Positions 1-7,722 of a stretch of DNA of 20,905 nt are shown here, piece after piece. A program made the translations under genes and the position numbers. The DNA is from JAYRWD01 sp041918255. GTDB taxonomy: Bacteria; Patescibacteriota; Dojkabacteria; B142; WJKM01. How positions within the stretch are numbered: the stretch's first letter is position 1; each line of letters starts with the position of its first letter. The stretch is taken from the NCBI GenBank assembly GCA_041918255.1, contig JAYRWD010000048.1, positions 1 through 20,905 of the forward strand. Reading direction: 5' to 3'. Below the pieces are notes generated by a model. That model was given only the letters and a program-made list of their open reading frames with translations, was not told where the DNA came from and searched no databases.

Positions 1-429
1 AGAAAAACATTCCCGCATACTGATATGTGTATGCGTAGTACTTGAAATTAGCACACTAGCTATTACATGTTTATGAATAGAAATTAATGGAGTAAAAATT
101 GCTCCAAAACTTCTCCCCCATACTATTATTTTTTTCGCGCGTAGATTATTTACGGCATAACGATATGCATCTTTTGTATTTATAATCATTTCCTCTATTG
201 TTTTATCAACAAAAAATCCTTCACTCTTCCCACTACCAAAGTAGTCAAACCTAAAGGTAGAAATACCATTCTGAATAAACATGTCATTTGCTTCATTTAT
301 CAATGGACAGGTATTATGTGAGTTAGTTAATCCATGAAGGAGAAGCGCAATAATCCCATTACAATTCGCAGGTTGATATATACCAAATAATTTATGCTTG
401 TTTGATTTAAAATGTAATTCCTTTTTCAT
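1..429 (-). CDS. Alpha/beta hydrolase, N-terminal part (runs off the window)
   Basis: The reading frame starts at an ATG at 429 and is open to the window edge, giving 143 residues. It shows the usual hydrolase order: an oxyanion-hole motif LLLHGLTN (residues 29-36), the strand-turn FDYFGSGKSEG (61-71), and a nucleophile elbow WGRSFG with the predicted catalytic Ser107. The acid and the catalytic His would lie beyond the window. The family covers esterases, lipases and acyl hydrolases acting in the cytoplasm; the substrate cannot be read. The ATG overlaps the TGA of the upstream phosphohistidine-domain gene by four bases (ATGA), so the two are almost certainly translated together and probably share the promoter at 1875-1903. 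There is no Shine-Dalgarno sequence, which fits coupling. The fold is clear; the specific activity is unknown. Confidence 0.88.
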   Translation of the reverse strand, partial: MKKELHFKSNKHKLFGIYQPANCNGIIALLLHGLTNSHNTCPLINEANDMFIQNGISTFRFDYFGSGKSEGFFVDKTIEEMIINTKDAYRYAVNNLRAKKIIVWGRSFGAIFTPLISIHKHVIASVLISSTTHTHISMRECFS

Positions 430-1868
430 ATAATTTTTTTACAAACTCCTTTATCAGCATCTACTTCAACTATATCGCCATCTTTAAACACATACGTAGC
501 AATCTTTGTGGCGATAATACATGGGATTTTGAATTCCCTGGCAATGATCGCTGCATGGCATGTAACCCCTCCTTCATTTGTGATTATTGCTTTAACCTTA
601 CTAATTACCGCTGTGTAATCAGGAGTAGTCATTGGTGTAACTAAAATTTCTCCTCGTTTTACTTTGTTTATATCTGCAATTGAATTGACTACAACAATAC
701 GACCTGTCGTTTTGCCCTTTGAAGCAATGGTTCCTCTCAACTCTTTTAATTCTGATAAACTCTTTTCATCTTCTATCTCAGGAACCAAATCATAAAGTTT
801 ATTTAAGATATTATTTTTCCCGGTTAATATTTTCAAATTCTGATTTTCTAGAAAAACTGCATAGCCATTTTGTCTTTTAGAAAACCTCGATAAACTATCC
901 AATTTATTTTTAAGAGCTTGAATTAGTTCTTCATTACTCATGTAATAAACAATATCTCCATCTCCAATTCGTTTTCCAATTTCTTTTAAAAGTGGTAGTA
1001 ATAAATAATGCGAATAAGAAAATATATTTTTTCTGTAAATCCTAAGATGAACATATTCTTGAATTAAATCTACATACCTTCCAATTAATTTATCCCTTTT
1101 TATTCTCTCCAGAGCATTATTAAATAGCTCATCGTTTTGAATTTGTTCTTTTTTGACATCAGTTATCAATTTTTTATAATCAAAGTCGTTTTCTAACAAA
1201 GATAAAATTTGATTTTGATAATAGCTACTATCTAATGGTTTTGCAGTAAGAGACCACATCGGAATCCATCCATACTTAGTTTCTAATCTGTTTCCTTGTT
1301 CTATTAATCTATCCGCGTGCTTCTTAACCACTGAAACTGATTTAAAAAGTTCTATCTGTTGTTCAGTATCTAATTTTCTTGGAATAAGGAATATTTGAAT
1401 AATAGATTCTGCTTCTTTTTTACTACAATATTCTGCTAGAGCTGATTCCAACGCTAAGTTAATAAATGTTTCAATTGCATGAGGGAAGATAACAAAATAC
1501 ATAAACTCCTGATAACACTTATTAAAACTGCTTAAGTAATCAGCTATTTCCTTATTACTAAGGTTAGAATAATCATATTTAGACAAATTCTTTGAAATGG
1601 TTAAAAGATTGTCTCCTGACTTTTTACAATCGTAAATATTTTTTTGAATAAATGACGAGTCATCGATAATTGTCTTGTTAATTGATTCTCCTAACGATTG
1701 TAATTCTTCACGAACATAACAAATATTATTTGTAACGCTATCCTCCCAAAAGTTGTTAATTGAAATGCCTAGCTTTCTTTTCAAAATGTACTGGTTTGAG
1801 TAGATAAGCGCTATTGAAAACGCAAAAGATGATTTTCGGTTTAATAACTTTATCCATTTATTATTCAT
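426..1868 (-). CDS. PEP-utilising enzyme mobile-domain protein lacking an ATP-grasp domain
   Basis: 480 residues. The last ~90 residues form the swivelling phosphohistidine domain of PEP synthase and pyruvate phosphate dikinase, with the signature GGVTCHAAIIAREF; His438 is the expected phosphorylated residue. The preceding ~380 residues are helical. They contain a stretch (about 265-320) with paired Arg residues and GDIVYYMSNEEL that resembles the linker region of rifampicin phosphotransferase and PEP synthase proteins. Neither the ATP-grasp nucleotide-binding domain nor the PEP/pyruvate-binding barrel is present, so this is not a complete PEP synthase. It could be a phosphotransferase subunit that needs a partner, or a repurposed swivel. 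The start ATG at 1868 lies at the predicted transcription start of the promoter at 1875-1903. The gene is divergent from a TrmB-type regulator and coupled downstream to a hydrolase. The domain call is firm; the role is unknown. Confidence 0.85.
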   Translation of the reverse strand: MNNKWIKLLNRKSSFAFSIALIYSNQYILKRKLGISINNFWEDSVTNNICYVREELQSLGESINKTIIDDSSFIQKNIYDCKKSGDNLLTISKNLSKYDYSNLSNKEIADYLSSFNKCYQEFMYFVIFPHAIETFINLALESALAEYCSKKEAESIIQIFLIPRKLDTEQQIELFKSVSVVKKHADRLIEQGNRLETKYGWIPMWSLTAKPLDSSYYQNQILSLLENDFDYKKLITDVKKEQIQNDELFNNALERIKRDKLIGRYVDLIQEYVHLRIYRKNIFSYSHYLLLPLLKEIGKRIGDGDIVYYMSNEELIQALKNKLDSLSRFSKRQNGYAVFLENQNLKILTGKNNILNKLYDLVPEIEDEKSLSELKELRGTIASKGKTTGRIVVVNSIADINKVKRGEILVTPMTTPDYTAVISKVKAIITNEGGVTCHAAIIAREFKIPCIIATKIATYVFKDGDIVEVDADKGVCKKII

Positions 1869-1874
1869 AAGAGA

Positions 1875-1903
1875 ATAATATCAACTAGTAGCGTCTTTAA
1901 CAA
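1875..1903 (-). promoter_or_regulatory. Promoter of the swivel-domain/hydrolase operon
   Basis: On the minus strand a -35 TTGTTA (1903-1898) and a -10 TATTAT (1880-1875) are separated by exactly 17 nt. The predicted start of transcription, about 7 nt past the -10, coincides with the ATG at 1868, so the mRNA may be leaderless. The -35 lies inside the right half of the palindrome at 1896-1915. Confidence 0.6.
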
Positions 1904-1915
1904 TTTATTGTTAAA
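1896..1915. promoter_or_regulatory. Perfect palindrome, candidate TrmB operator
   Basis: TTTAACAA TTTA TTGTTAAA: two perfect 8-nt arms around a 4-nt spacer in the 58-nt gap between divergent genes. It overlaps the -35 box of the minus-strand operon and ends 11 nt before the regulator's ATG. A protein bound here could repress both directions. Binding by the adjacent TrmB-family protein is inferred from position and symmetry only. Confidence 0.6.
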
Positions 1916-1926
1916 ATATACCCAAT

Positions 1927-2664
1927 ATGGATAAACTCAACAGCCTCAAGAATTTAGGATTGACAAAACAACAAGCAATTGTTTATTTGCTTTTACTAAA
2001 AGAGGGGATGTTAAGTGCCAAAAAAATAGGAGAAAAGTGCAGAATGCTACCCAACGCGGTATATAGGATTATTTACAAATTAGACGAATATGGTTTAATT
2101 GAACTTGTATCCAAAATCCCCTTAAAATATGTTCTCACACCTGCAGAATATGCAATTATGCGTTTGGTGGAAAGCCAAAGAAAGGAACTTGAAAAATCAA
2201 AAGAATCTATATTAAAGACCTACAAATTTTTAAAATTTAACAAAGAAACTGACTTAGAATTATCAGCTGATAAGATTAAATTTTTTAAAGAATCCGAACG
2301 GTTAATAAATCAATCAAAGAAAGAGGTTTTAATAATATCTATTGGAGAACCGTCAACACCTGAATTGATATTGGCAGATAAACGGGCAATAGAAAGAGGG
2401 GTAATAATTAAATTTATAGTGCATAAAAAAGATCCTGAAAATATTGAGTTTCTTCAAAATCTCAAAAAAAATGGACTGGAAATAAGACACTTAAAAGATT
2501 GGGGTTATCATATGCAGATAACTGATAGTGAAAAGTGTTTATTAGCTGTGAATAATCCTATGAATACTGATGAGAGAGCAAATATTAAAATTCAAAGCAG
2601 TTACCTAAGCAAGGCATTTAGGGATTACTTTTATTTACTTTGGGAAAAAGCTGAACCTGTCTAA
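1927..2664 (+). CDS. TrmB-family transcriptional regulator
   Basis: 245 residues. The N-terminal ~70 residues are a winged helix-turn-helix of the TrmB type (LGLTKQQAIVYLLLLKEG, then a recognition helix around NAVYRIIYKLDEYGLIEL). A charged, probably coiled helix follows at about 78-105, and then a C-terminal alpha/beta region (VLIISIGEP, GVIIKFIVH) like the phospholipase-D-like effector domain of TrmB regulators. Family members sense sugars or other small molecules and repress or activate transport and metabolic operons. This gene is divergent from the swivel-domain/hydrolase operon and sits beside a perfect palindrome, so it probably controls that operon and itself. No Shine-Dalgarno sequence is visible; a weak -10 (TAAAAT, 1912-1917) would give a leader of only a few nucleotides. 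The ligand is unknown. Confidence 0.85.
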   Translation: MDKLNSLKNLGLTKQQAIVYLLLLKEGMLSAKKIGEKCRMLPNAVYRIIYKLDEYGLIELVSKIPLKYVLTPAEYAIMRLVESQRKELEKSKESILKTYKFLKFNKETDLELSADKIKFFKESERLINQSKKEVLIISIGEPSTPELILADKRAIERGVIIKFIVHKKDPENIEFLQNLKKNGLEIRHLKDWGYHMQITDSEKCLLAVNNPMNTDERANIKIQSSYLSKAFRDYFYLLWEKAEPV

Positions 2665-2831
2665 ACTTTGGTTGACCGTTTACAAAAACTGTCGAACTTC
2701 AATGTGCTAGCTCGCCTCGCTTTGCTTCGTCGCGCCGCCTCCACAAGCCGAGCCTTCGCTCTTCTTTGTGCGCGGGATTTTGCGATTGTTCCGCAATCGC
2801 CTATTCGTCGAATAGTTCTTCAACCTATCTT
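2665..2831. other. Convergent intergenic region with two tandem hairpins
   Basis: This GC-richer gap lies between the 3' ends of the TrmB and MFS genes. Two perfect hairpins stand side by side: GCGATTG-TTCCG-CAATCGC (2782-2800) and CTATTC-GTC-GAATAG (2801-2815). Upstream is a purine/pyrimidine-alternating stretch (GCTCGCCTCGCTTTGCTTCG) typical of dispersed intergenic repeats. A bidirectional transcription stop is possible, but there is no T-tract. An open frame across the region looks like repeat sequence, not protein. Confidence 0.45.
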
Positions 2832-4049
2832 CTATGCGTTGGATTTACTACTAAGTTTAGAATAAATAAAAGAGGTTGAAATAACCAGGAAGCCTGCTAA
2901 TACTATTCCTATTTGTAACCCAAAATGGTCCGACACGAGCCCAAAAATTAAAAGACCAAGAATTTCTCCTATTTTAATATTAAATGAGTTAACCGAAATT
3001 ACAGTTGCCCTTATACCAGATGGTGCAAATTTGTTAAAGATCTCTCTATAAGCAGGAGAGGTATGACCTGCAAACTCCCATAACACAGTAACTCCTACTA
3101 AGCTCATAAATAGCAAAGGCAAATATTTAATTAAACCAACCCCTAATATTATAAACCCGAATAATAGGGTAGAAATAATAAGCAACTTTTTACAACCGCC
3201 TACCAAAGTTTTAACTTTGTCGCTGAAGTTAAGACTAAAAATAGAAATGAATCCCGCCACCGATAATGCGATACCAAGATACGATGGTAACAAACCCATC
3301 TGAACCACATACGGTTGGTACGCGTTATAATAAATGGCATTAGCTAGTGTTAAAATTCCCATTCCAATAGTAAGAGTTAGCATGCCTGGGTGTTTTATAA
3401 GATAAATAAACCCCCTTTTGCTCGTTGTTAACGTTTCTCGAAAAGCCTTAACCGTTTTAGGCGGTTTTTGTTGAAAATAATCTTCTCTGCCAAATAGTAA
3501 GACAAAAAGAGATAATAAAAGCATCGTAATGGCCATTGCCCAAAAAGGTTTATCAACACCTCCAATTACAAGAACACTTCCTAATAGTGGTCCTATCACA
3601 AAACCGATTGAAGACAAACTGCCCCACCTTCCCAAAAAATAATGCAAATGCTCTGATTCCTTCTTGTGATTAACAGTATCAACAAACCAGGCTTCAAGGG
3701 CTCCAGATTCAAGTGTAAAAGAAATGCCTGCAAGAAAATAAAAAAATAAAAGTAATGGAAAATTAGTTCCGCTTAGTAGAACGCCAATAAATGCTAATCC
3801 CGTTAGTGCATAGGAAAGAAAGACGGAAATTTTCCTTCCAAATAAATCGGCTACTGCACCAGTTGGAATTTCAAAAATTAAAGCTGAAATTGGGTACATC
3901 AAAAGCAGGAGTGAAATTTGAGAAAAGGAAAGACCAAGTTGACTGAAATATAACATCCAGTAGGCTGCCATAAAACCAATGGCTATCCAATATATAGCAG
4001 TCATTACATAGAAAAATCCCACTGTATTTAATTCGTCTTTAATCTTCAT
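2832..4049 (-). CDS. MFS transporter (12-TM efflux type)
   Basis: 405 residues, mostly hydrophobic, with about 12 predicted membrane spans and the length expected for the major facilitator superfamily. The loop between TM2 and TM3 carries motif A in the form PTGAVADLFGRK (Asp and GRK conserved), the clearest family mark. The first helix region YWIAIGFMAAYWMLYFSQLGLS resembles drug or small-molecule efflux members. It would act in the cytoplasmic membrane as a proton-coupled exporter; the substrate cannot be read. The ATG at 4049 follows a good promoter (4058-4086) with little or no leader. It is convergent with the TrmB gene and separated by 282 nt from the HD-domain gene upstream, so it is probably monocistronic. 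Confidence 0.87.
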   Translation of the reverse strand: MKIKDELNTVGFFYVMTAIYWIAIGFMAAYWMLYFSQLGLSFSQISLLLLMYPISALIFEIPTGAVADLFGRKISVFLSYALTGLAFIGVLLSGTNFPLLLFFYFLAGISFTLESGALEAWFVDTVNHKKESEHLHYFLGRWGSLSSIGFVIGPLLGSVLVIGGVDKPFWAMAITMLLLSLFVLLFGREDYFQQKPPKTVKAFRETLTTSKRGFIYLIKHPGMLTLTIGMGILTLANAIYYNAYQPYVVQMGLLPSYLGIALSVAGFISIFSLNFSDKVKTLVGGCKKLLIISTLLFGFIILGVGLIKYLPLLFMSLVGVTVLWEFAGHTSPAYREIFNKFAPSGIRATVISVNSFNIKIGEILGLLIFGLVSDHFGLQIGIVLAGFLVISTSFIYSKLSSKSNA

Positions 4050-4057
4050 CTAATTGT

Positions 4058-4086
4058 AGTATAACCCTTTATTTACTTTTTGTTTA
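4058..4086 (-). promoter_or_regulatory. Promoter of the MFS gene
   Basis: Minus strand: -35 TAAACA (4086-4081), 17-nt spacer, -10 TATACT (4063-4058). Transcription would start about 2 nt before the ATG at 4049, so the message is essentially leaderless. Confidence 0.45.
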
Positions 4087-4260
4087 GGTTAATACAGTTG
4101 ATTTATCTTTTAATAATTTTTATATTACAAGTGGACTCAACTTTTACCGATTTCTATTTTTAATGGCCACTTTGGACAGCTTGAGCAATCGACTTGGTAA
4201 CAACCAGAGTGACCATTTGAGCTAAAAAAATTCATTAAAATTTTTTGCGCTTTTTCTTTT

Positions 4261-4277
4261 AGTCGCTTTCAGCGACT
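4261..4277. other. Hairpin in the gap between the MFS and HD genes
   Basis: AGTCGC-TTTCA-GCGACT is a perfect 6-bp hairpin about 55 nt past the stop of the HD-domain gene. It has no T-tract on the minus strand and only TTTAT on the plus strand, so it is a poor terminator. The rest of 4050-4331 holds AT-rich tracts and a weaker CGCC/GGCG pairing. No gene was seen. Confidence 0.3.
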
Positions 4278-4331
4278 TTATAAACCGCCAGTTTTGGAGG
4301 CGCCCGCCATTTTCCTCGACTTCTCCAAACA

Positions 4332-4988
4332 TTAAAAATTTTTATTGTTGGCTTTTTGTCTTTTCCAAAGTTCCCTATGTTCTTCGCTTACCATATCTAG
4401 TAAACCTGCATCTTCTAATGCCTTCATAATATCAAAGTCTACTTTGTCTTTTAGTTCTCTGATAAAAGTATCAAAATTGAACCTATACTCGCTATCGTAC
4501 GGATTTTGCTTATAATCACCTTTATCCCAAGTTTTAATGTCAGTATTTAAATGTTGGAGTAAAACATCAAATTTATCACATGCTTTCGCTAGCATCGCCT
4601 CTGGTGTCTTCCTCTCTTCGAATTCTTCCCATAAAGCAATAATTTCGTCGACTAATTTTTGATTATCAAGACTAGATACTATTTCTCTAATTGCCTTCTT
4701 TTCATTTTCTAGTTTATCATCTTGTCGTTTAGAAACTTCAAATGCTGGAATATCACCGACTACAGCTTCTGCTAGATCATGAACAATTATCATCTTCAAC
4801 ACACGAAGTTGATCAACCTTATTCGAAATCTCACTAAACAAAGTCATTGCTAAAAGACAAGATGACCATGTGTGTTCCGCAACACTCTCTTGTCTGCTAA
4901 CATCGCTAGTCCACGAATGCCGTAGTTCGGTTTTAAGTTTTTCTGCTTTTTTTATAAAGTTAACTATTGAAATTATATTATCATTCAT
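4332..4988 (-). CDS. HD-domain protein of the YfbR/HDDC2 5'-deoxynucleotidase family
   Basis: 218 residues. The metal-binding set of the HD superfamily is complete: His39 in ESVAEHTW, His70-Asp71 in IVHDLAEA, and Asp138 in ACDKFD. The E-S-V-A-E-H-T-W block with the nearby Arg/Trp (HSW, SRQE), followed by HDLAEAVVGDIP, is characteristic of YfbR and human HDDC2. These hydrolyse deoxynucleoside 5'-monophosphates to nucleosides and phosphate in the cytoplasm, trimming nucleotide pools. The start ATG at 4988 has no Shine-Dalgarno sequence. The gene stands alone between the broken gene at 5085-5386 and the MFS gene. Family assignment is firm; exact substrate preference is inferred. Confidence 0.85.
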   Translation of the reverse strand: MNDNIISIVNFIKKAEKLKTELRHSWTSDVSRQESVAEHTWSSCLLAMTLFSEISNKVDQLRVLKMIIVHDLAEAVVGDIPAFEVSKRQDDKLENEKKAIREIVSSLDNQKLVDEIIALWEEFEERKTPEAMLAKACDKFDVLLQHLNTDIKTWDKGDYKQNPYDSEYRFNFDTFIRELKDKVDFDIMKALEDAGLLDMVSEEHRELWKRQKANNKNF

Positions 4989-5084
4989 ATATCTATACTA
5001 TATTTAGAATAAAACTATTTTGGTTTGCTATTTCTAATAATCAATCTAACAGCCAAAATCTTTCATTTCTGTCCCACCCCCCTA

Positions 5085-5386
5085 CTAAATCAACATTCCG
5101 ACTTTATTTTTTGATTCGCATTTGATTACAATTTCATTGAAGTCGGGATATATTTCTCTACACTTAACAAATATATTTAAACCATGTTCTTTAATATCTG
5201 AATCCACATATCTGAATTTTTTGTGTACTGTTGTCCCTAGTCTAATTGTTATTACTTTTTGTCCCAAAAAATCCAAAAAGTCCGCTATAAATTTATCACT
5301 CCTTTTGTTCTCAATTGCCGAGATAATTTTTGTTTCATCAATGTCAAAATCTGAAAGGTCTATATATTTTTGTAAAGATCAGTCAT
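5085..5386 (-). pseudogene. Small gene broken by a 1-nt frameshift, behind PhzF
   Basis: An ATG at 5386-5384 overlaps the PhzF TGA (ATGA) but its frame stops after eight codons (M-T-D-L-Y-K-N-I, then TAG). The adjacent frame is open from just after PhzF to 5085 with no ATG or GTG, reading on through YIDLSDFDIDETK to a C-terminus at KNKVGMLI. Adding one A to the A5 run at 5367-5371 joins the two frames into one protein of about 100 residues with a coupled start. The break is therefore a homopolymer indel: a real inactivating mutation, a sequencing or assembly error, or a slippage site. Starting instead at TTG 5276 would give only 63 residues. The protein matches no family that I recognise; it looks soluble, and no membrane span or signal peptide is visible. 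Confidence 0.6.
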
Positions 5387-6030
5387 CTGCAAATACCACC
5401 AAGTTCACCGAAAATAGCATCAACAGGTTTTGCAAAGATTATTGAACCTTTACCATGAATAATTTTAATCGCTTTCTGAAGTTTTGTACTCAGCAATAAT
5501 GCACCAGAGCCATTCGCTTCATCCTCCAGGATTAACCGGTCGGGAGCGAATGTCCTTGCTCGAATGATACCTTTCTTCTCGTTGACCCATGACCAAACTA
5601 CACAATGTTCCAAATCAGAAGTATTCGAAATTCCTAGCTTATCAACCTCATTTGCGGATTCAAGCTGTTTAAAATTCCATTCCGGCATTTTGGATAATTC
5701 TGCACACACCCAAATTTTTTCGTTTTCGTGTCTAACACTAATATTTGTTCCCATACTTAAAATATTGTTTATCAAATGCCCTTTTTGTTTCTCTAAGAAA
5801 AACACTGTGCCTATTACAGCATGTCCAGCAAAAGGAATTTCTCTCGTTGGGCTAAATATACTGATATCATTAGTTTTCAGATTATTAATAAACACAATCT
5901 CACTCAAACCAGAGTTGGTAGCAGTCCTTTGTCGTTCATCATTGGGGATAGTTTTATCTTCGTCAACTTGAATTTTTACTGGATTGCCATATTCGCCGTT
6001 TTGATTTACAAAGACCTTAACAATATTCAT
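5383..6030 (-). CDS. PhzF-family isomerase/epimerase-like protein
   Basis: 215 residues, short for the family (usually about 260-300) but containing both ends. Near the N-terminus are NGEYGNPVKI (11-20) and the catalytic Glu44 in GLSEIVF. Then comes the signature FSPTREIPFAGHAVIG (59-74). Near the C-terminus DEANGSGA (from Asp170) corresponds to the DPATGSA loop of PhzF. PhzF enzymes catalyse proton-shift isomerisations on small acids and amino-acid-like substrates. Nothing here points to phenazine synthesis, so the product is best called PhzF-like. It follows a membrane-protein gene by 7 nt and overlaps the next, broken gene by four bases, indicating one operon with the aldo/keto reductase. 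The ATG at 6030 has no Shine-Dalgarno sequence. Confidence 0.85.
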   Translation of the reverse strand: MNIVKVFVNQNGEYGNPVKIQVDEDKTIPNDERQRTATNSGLSEIVFINNLKTNDISIFSPTREIPFAGHAVIGTVFFLEKQKGHLINNILSMGTNISVRHENEKIWVCAELSKMPEWNFKQLESANEVDKLGISNTSDLEHCVVWSWVNEKKGIIRARTFAPDRLILEDEANGSGALLLSTKLQKAIKIIHGKGSIIFAKPVDAIFGELGGICR

Positions 6031-6037
6031 TTTTATG

Positions 6038-6637
6038 TTATTTATAATAATTAAAGCTATTTAATATGCCCTCATATACAGATAGGTCAAAATTGGGTGA
6101 ATGGTGAAACTCAACATCACTACCATTAAATTTTTGTTGATTATCATATACCGTATCAGGCATATCAAACAATATAGTTATAAATTCCCCAGCTAAACCA
6201 ACCCTATTATCTATAGTTCGATAATATTCACATTTGTTATGGCAAATAAACATATTAGGATATCCGTAATATAAATTTTCTTCGATTACATAATCCTGAG
6301 GATAATAAAATGAATACTTAACATTATCGTATTCAAAAACATATTGTTTATTTTTCTCGGTTTTTGGAAAATTATTTGGGTGATCTAGGGGCAATTCTTT
6401 ATATATGCCATTAGTAATATTCTGACAAAAATATGACCTCCCATTCTTTGTAAATCCAAATTCCCTCAAAAAGCATTGACCATAGTCGCTCAAATAGAAA
6501 AGTAAAAGTACTATTAATCCAGTAACACCTAGGGCTATCATTCCCAAAAGCTTAATTATTTTTGTATTTACCATAATAATACCAACAGGATTTCTATATC
6601 TACCTTTTTCATCCACAAATACTCGAGTTGTCTGCAT
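6038..6637 (-). CDS. Hypothetical one-TM protein with a PhzF-like N-terminal tag
   Basis: From the ATG at 6637 this encodes 199 residues. The first 21 (VFVDEKGRYRNPVGII and flanks) closely resemble the start of the neighbouring PhzF (VFVNQNGEYGNPVKI). After that a second Met (codon 6574-6572) opens an unrelated protein: a short basic stretch, one membrane span (LLGMIALGVTGLIVLLLFYL), and a ~150-residue outside domain with several Cys (CFL, YFCQN, FICHNKCEYY) that could form disulfides. The family is not recognised. Either Met could be the real start; neither has a clear ribosome site. A TTG further upstream (6691) would overlap the aldo/keto reductase and is less likely. It lies 37 nt behind that gene and 7 nt ahead of phzF. 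The PhzF-like piece suggests that the gene was inserted into, or recombined with, a second phzF copy. Confidence 0.65.
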   Translation of the reverse strand: MQTTRVFVDEKGRYRNPVGIIMVNTKIIKLLGMIALGVTGLIVLLLFYLSDYGQCFLREFGFTKNGRSYFCQNITNGIYKELPLDHPNNFPKTEKNKQYVFEYDNVKYSFYYPQDYVIEENLYYGYPNMFICHNKCEYYRTIDNRVGLAGEFITILFDMPDTVYDNQQKFNGSDVEFHHSPNFDLSVYEGILNSFNYYK

Positions 6638-6674
6638 ATTATTCACTTTCACTGCTGATAAATTTTTAAATATG

Positions 6675-7559
6675 TCAGATTTCACCAGCAAGCCTCAAAT
6701 TATCCACTAGCTGGCTAATTGATTTCGCCCCGAAAACAACGGAACTCATATAACTGTTGTCAAGGACATGTTTAAATGAGGCACTAATCTTATCCTCATA
6801 TGTGGTATTTATACTGTTAAATTGTTTTAGCCTATCTTCATTTTGATTCCAAAATTCTTTTGTCCATTTCCAACTTCTATGATCATCAGAATGAAACTGG
6901 GAATTTCGATTGTATTTATTAGTTAGAAGTCCTTGTGCAAGTGGCTCCCTCACAATTAAATCAATTTTATATTTTCTTAATTTATTACAAAACTCCGAGA
7001 TATTAAGATCTGATAAGTAATTATAAGCAATTGAGACCACATCCGGCTTGTATTGTTTTAACAATAATTCTAATTCATCAGGTTTATTCAGTGAAATTCC
7101 TGTTGCTCTTACTTTTCCCAAGGATTTGATTTTTTCAAGAAATTTGAAAACCTCACCTTTCTCAACATCGTTTTTTTCTGGACCATGCAGGAAATATATA
7201 TCTATACAATCTTTTTTCAATCTCTCAAGACTACTCTCAAGTGCTCTCTCAAGGTAAACAACATCAAAGTTCTTGTTTATTTCTCCTTTATTTGTCGTAA
7301 AATCTCTTCCGCCCTTAGTCGATATAATTAATTTATCTTTTAATTCTGTACTGACTTTCCCGATAAGTAATTCGGATTCACCCAAACCATAAACGTCTGC
7401 TGTATCTATCAAGTTTATACCAAGTTCAACAGCTTTATGGATGATATCAATAACTTCTTTATCAGATAATGGTTTTCCCCACCAACCTTTGAATGGATAA
7501 GTTCCTAGTGATAACTCTGATACTTCAGACTTCAATGATTTAAATCTTCGATATTTCAT
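6675..7559 (-). CDS. Aldo/keto reductase
   Basis: 294 residues of an NAD(P)H-dependent TIM-barrel oxidoreductase. The catalytic tetrad is visible: Asp52 and Tyr57 in LIDTADVYG, Lys82 in STKGG, and His125 in YFLHGP. The N-terminal SLGTYPFKGWWG and the C-terminal VVFGAKSISQLVDNL (cofactor phosphate region) also fit. It belongs to the broad YajO/YghZ-like group reducing aldehydes and ketones in the cytoplasm; the substrate is unknown. It is the first gene of a run that continues with the PhzF-tagged membrane protein and PhzF, suggesting a small metabolic operon. No Shine-Dalgarno sequence precedes the ATG. The 163-nt gap upstream holds no recognisable feature. Confidence 0.92.
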   Translation of the reverse strand: MKYRRFKSLKSEVSELSLGTYPFKGWWGKPLSDKEVIDIIHKAVELGINLIDTADVYGLGESELLIGKVSTELKDKLIISTKGGRDFTTNKGEINKNFDVVYLERALESSLERLKKDCIDIYFLHGPEKNDVEKGEVFKFLEKIKSLGKVRATGISLNKPDELELLLKQYKPDVVSIAYNYLSDLNISEFCNKLRKYKIDLIVREPLAQGLLTNKYNRNSQFHSDDHRSWKWTKEFWNQNEDRLKQFNSINTTYEDKISASFKHVLDNSYMSSVVFGAKSISQLVDNLRLAGEI

Positions 7560-7722
7560 ATATTATTTTCAAATTAGTTTGAACGGAGAAAAGTCTTTGA
7601 TAAAAATTGGCATTTTCTCATTGCTTTCGAGTATCCAAGCTCCCTCATACTTTCAATCTTTTGCAAGTTGAGTAACAGAGGGCTTACAAGTAATCATTTA
7701 TTGGAACATTTCCACTATCATA

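Noticed and set aside
2668..2865. Open frame of 65 codons after TrmB
   Set aside because: It lies over hairpins and repeat-like CG-rich sequence, starts at a non-ATG codon, overlaps the MFS 3' end and has no protein-like pattern.
4261..4277. Terminator for the HD-domain gene
   Set aside because: The hairpin has no T-tract in the direction of transcription.
5122..5971. Plus-strand frames opposite PhzF
   Set aside because: They are shadows of PhzF, which has clear catalytic motifs on the minus strand.
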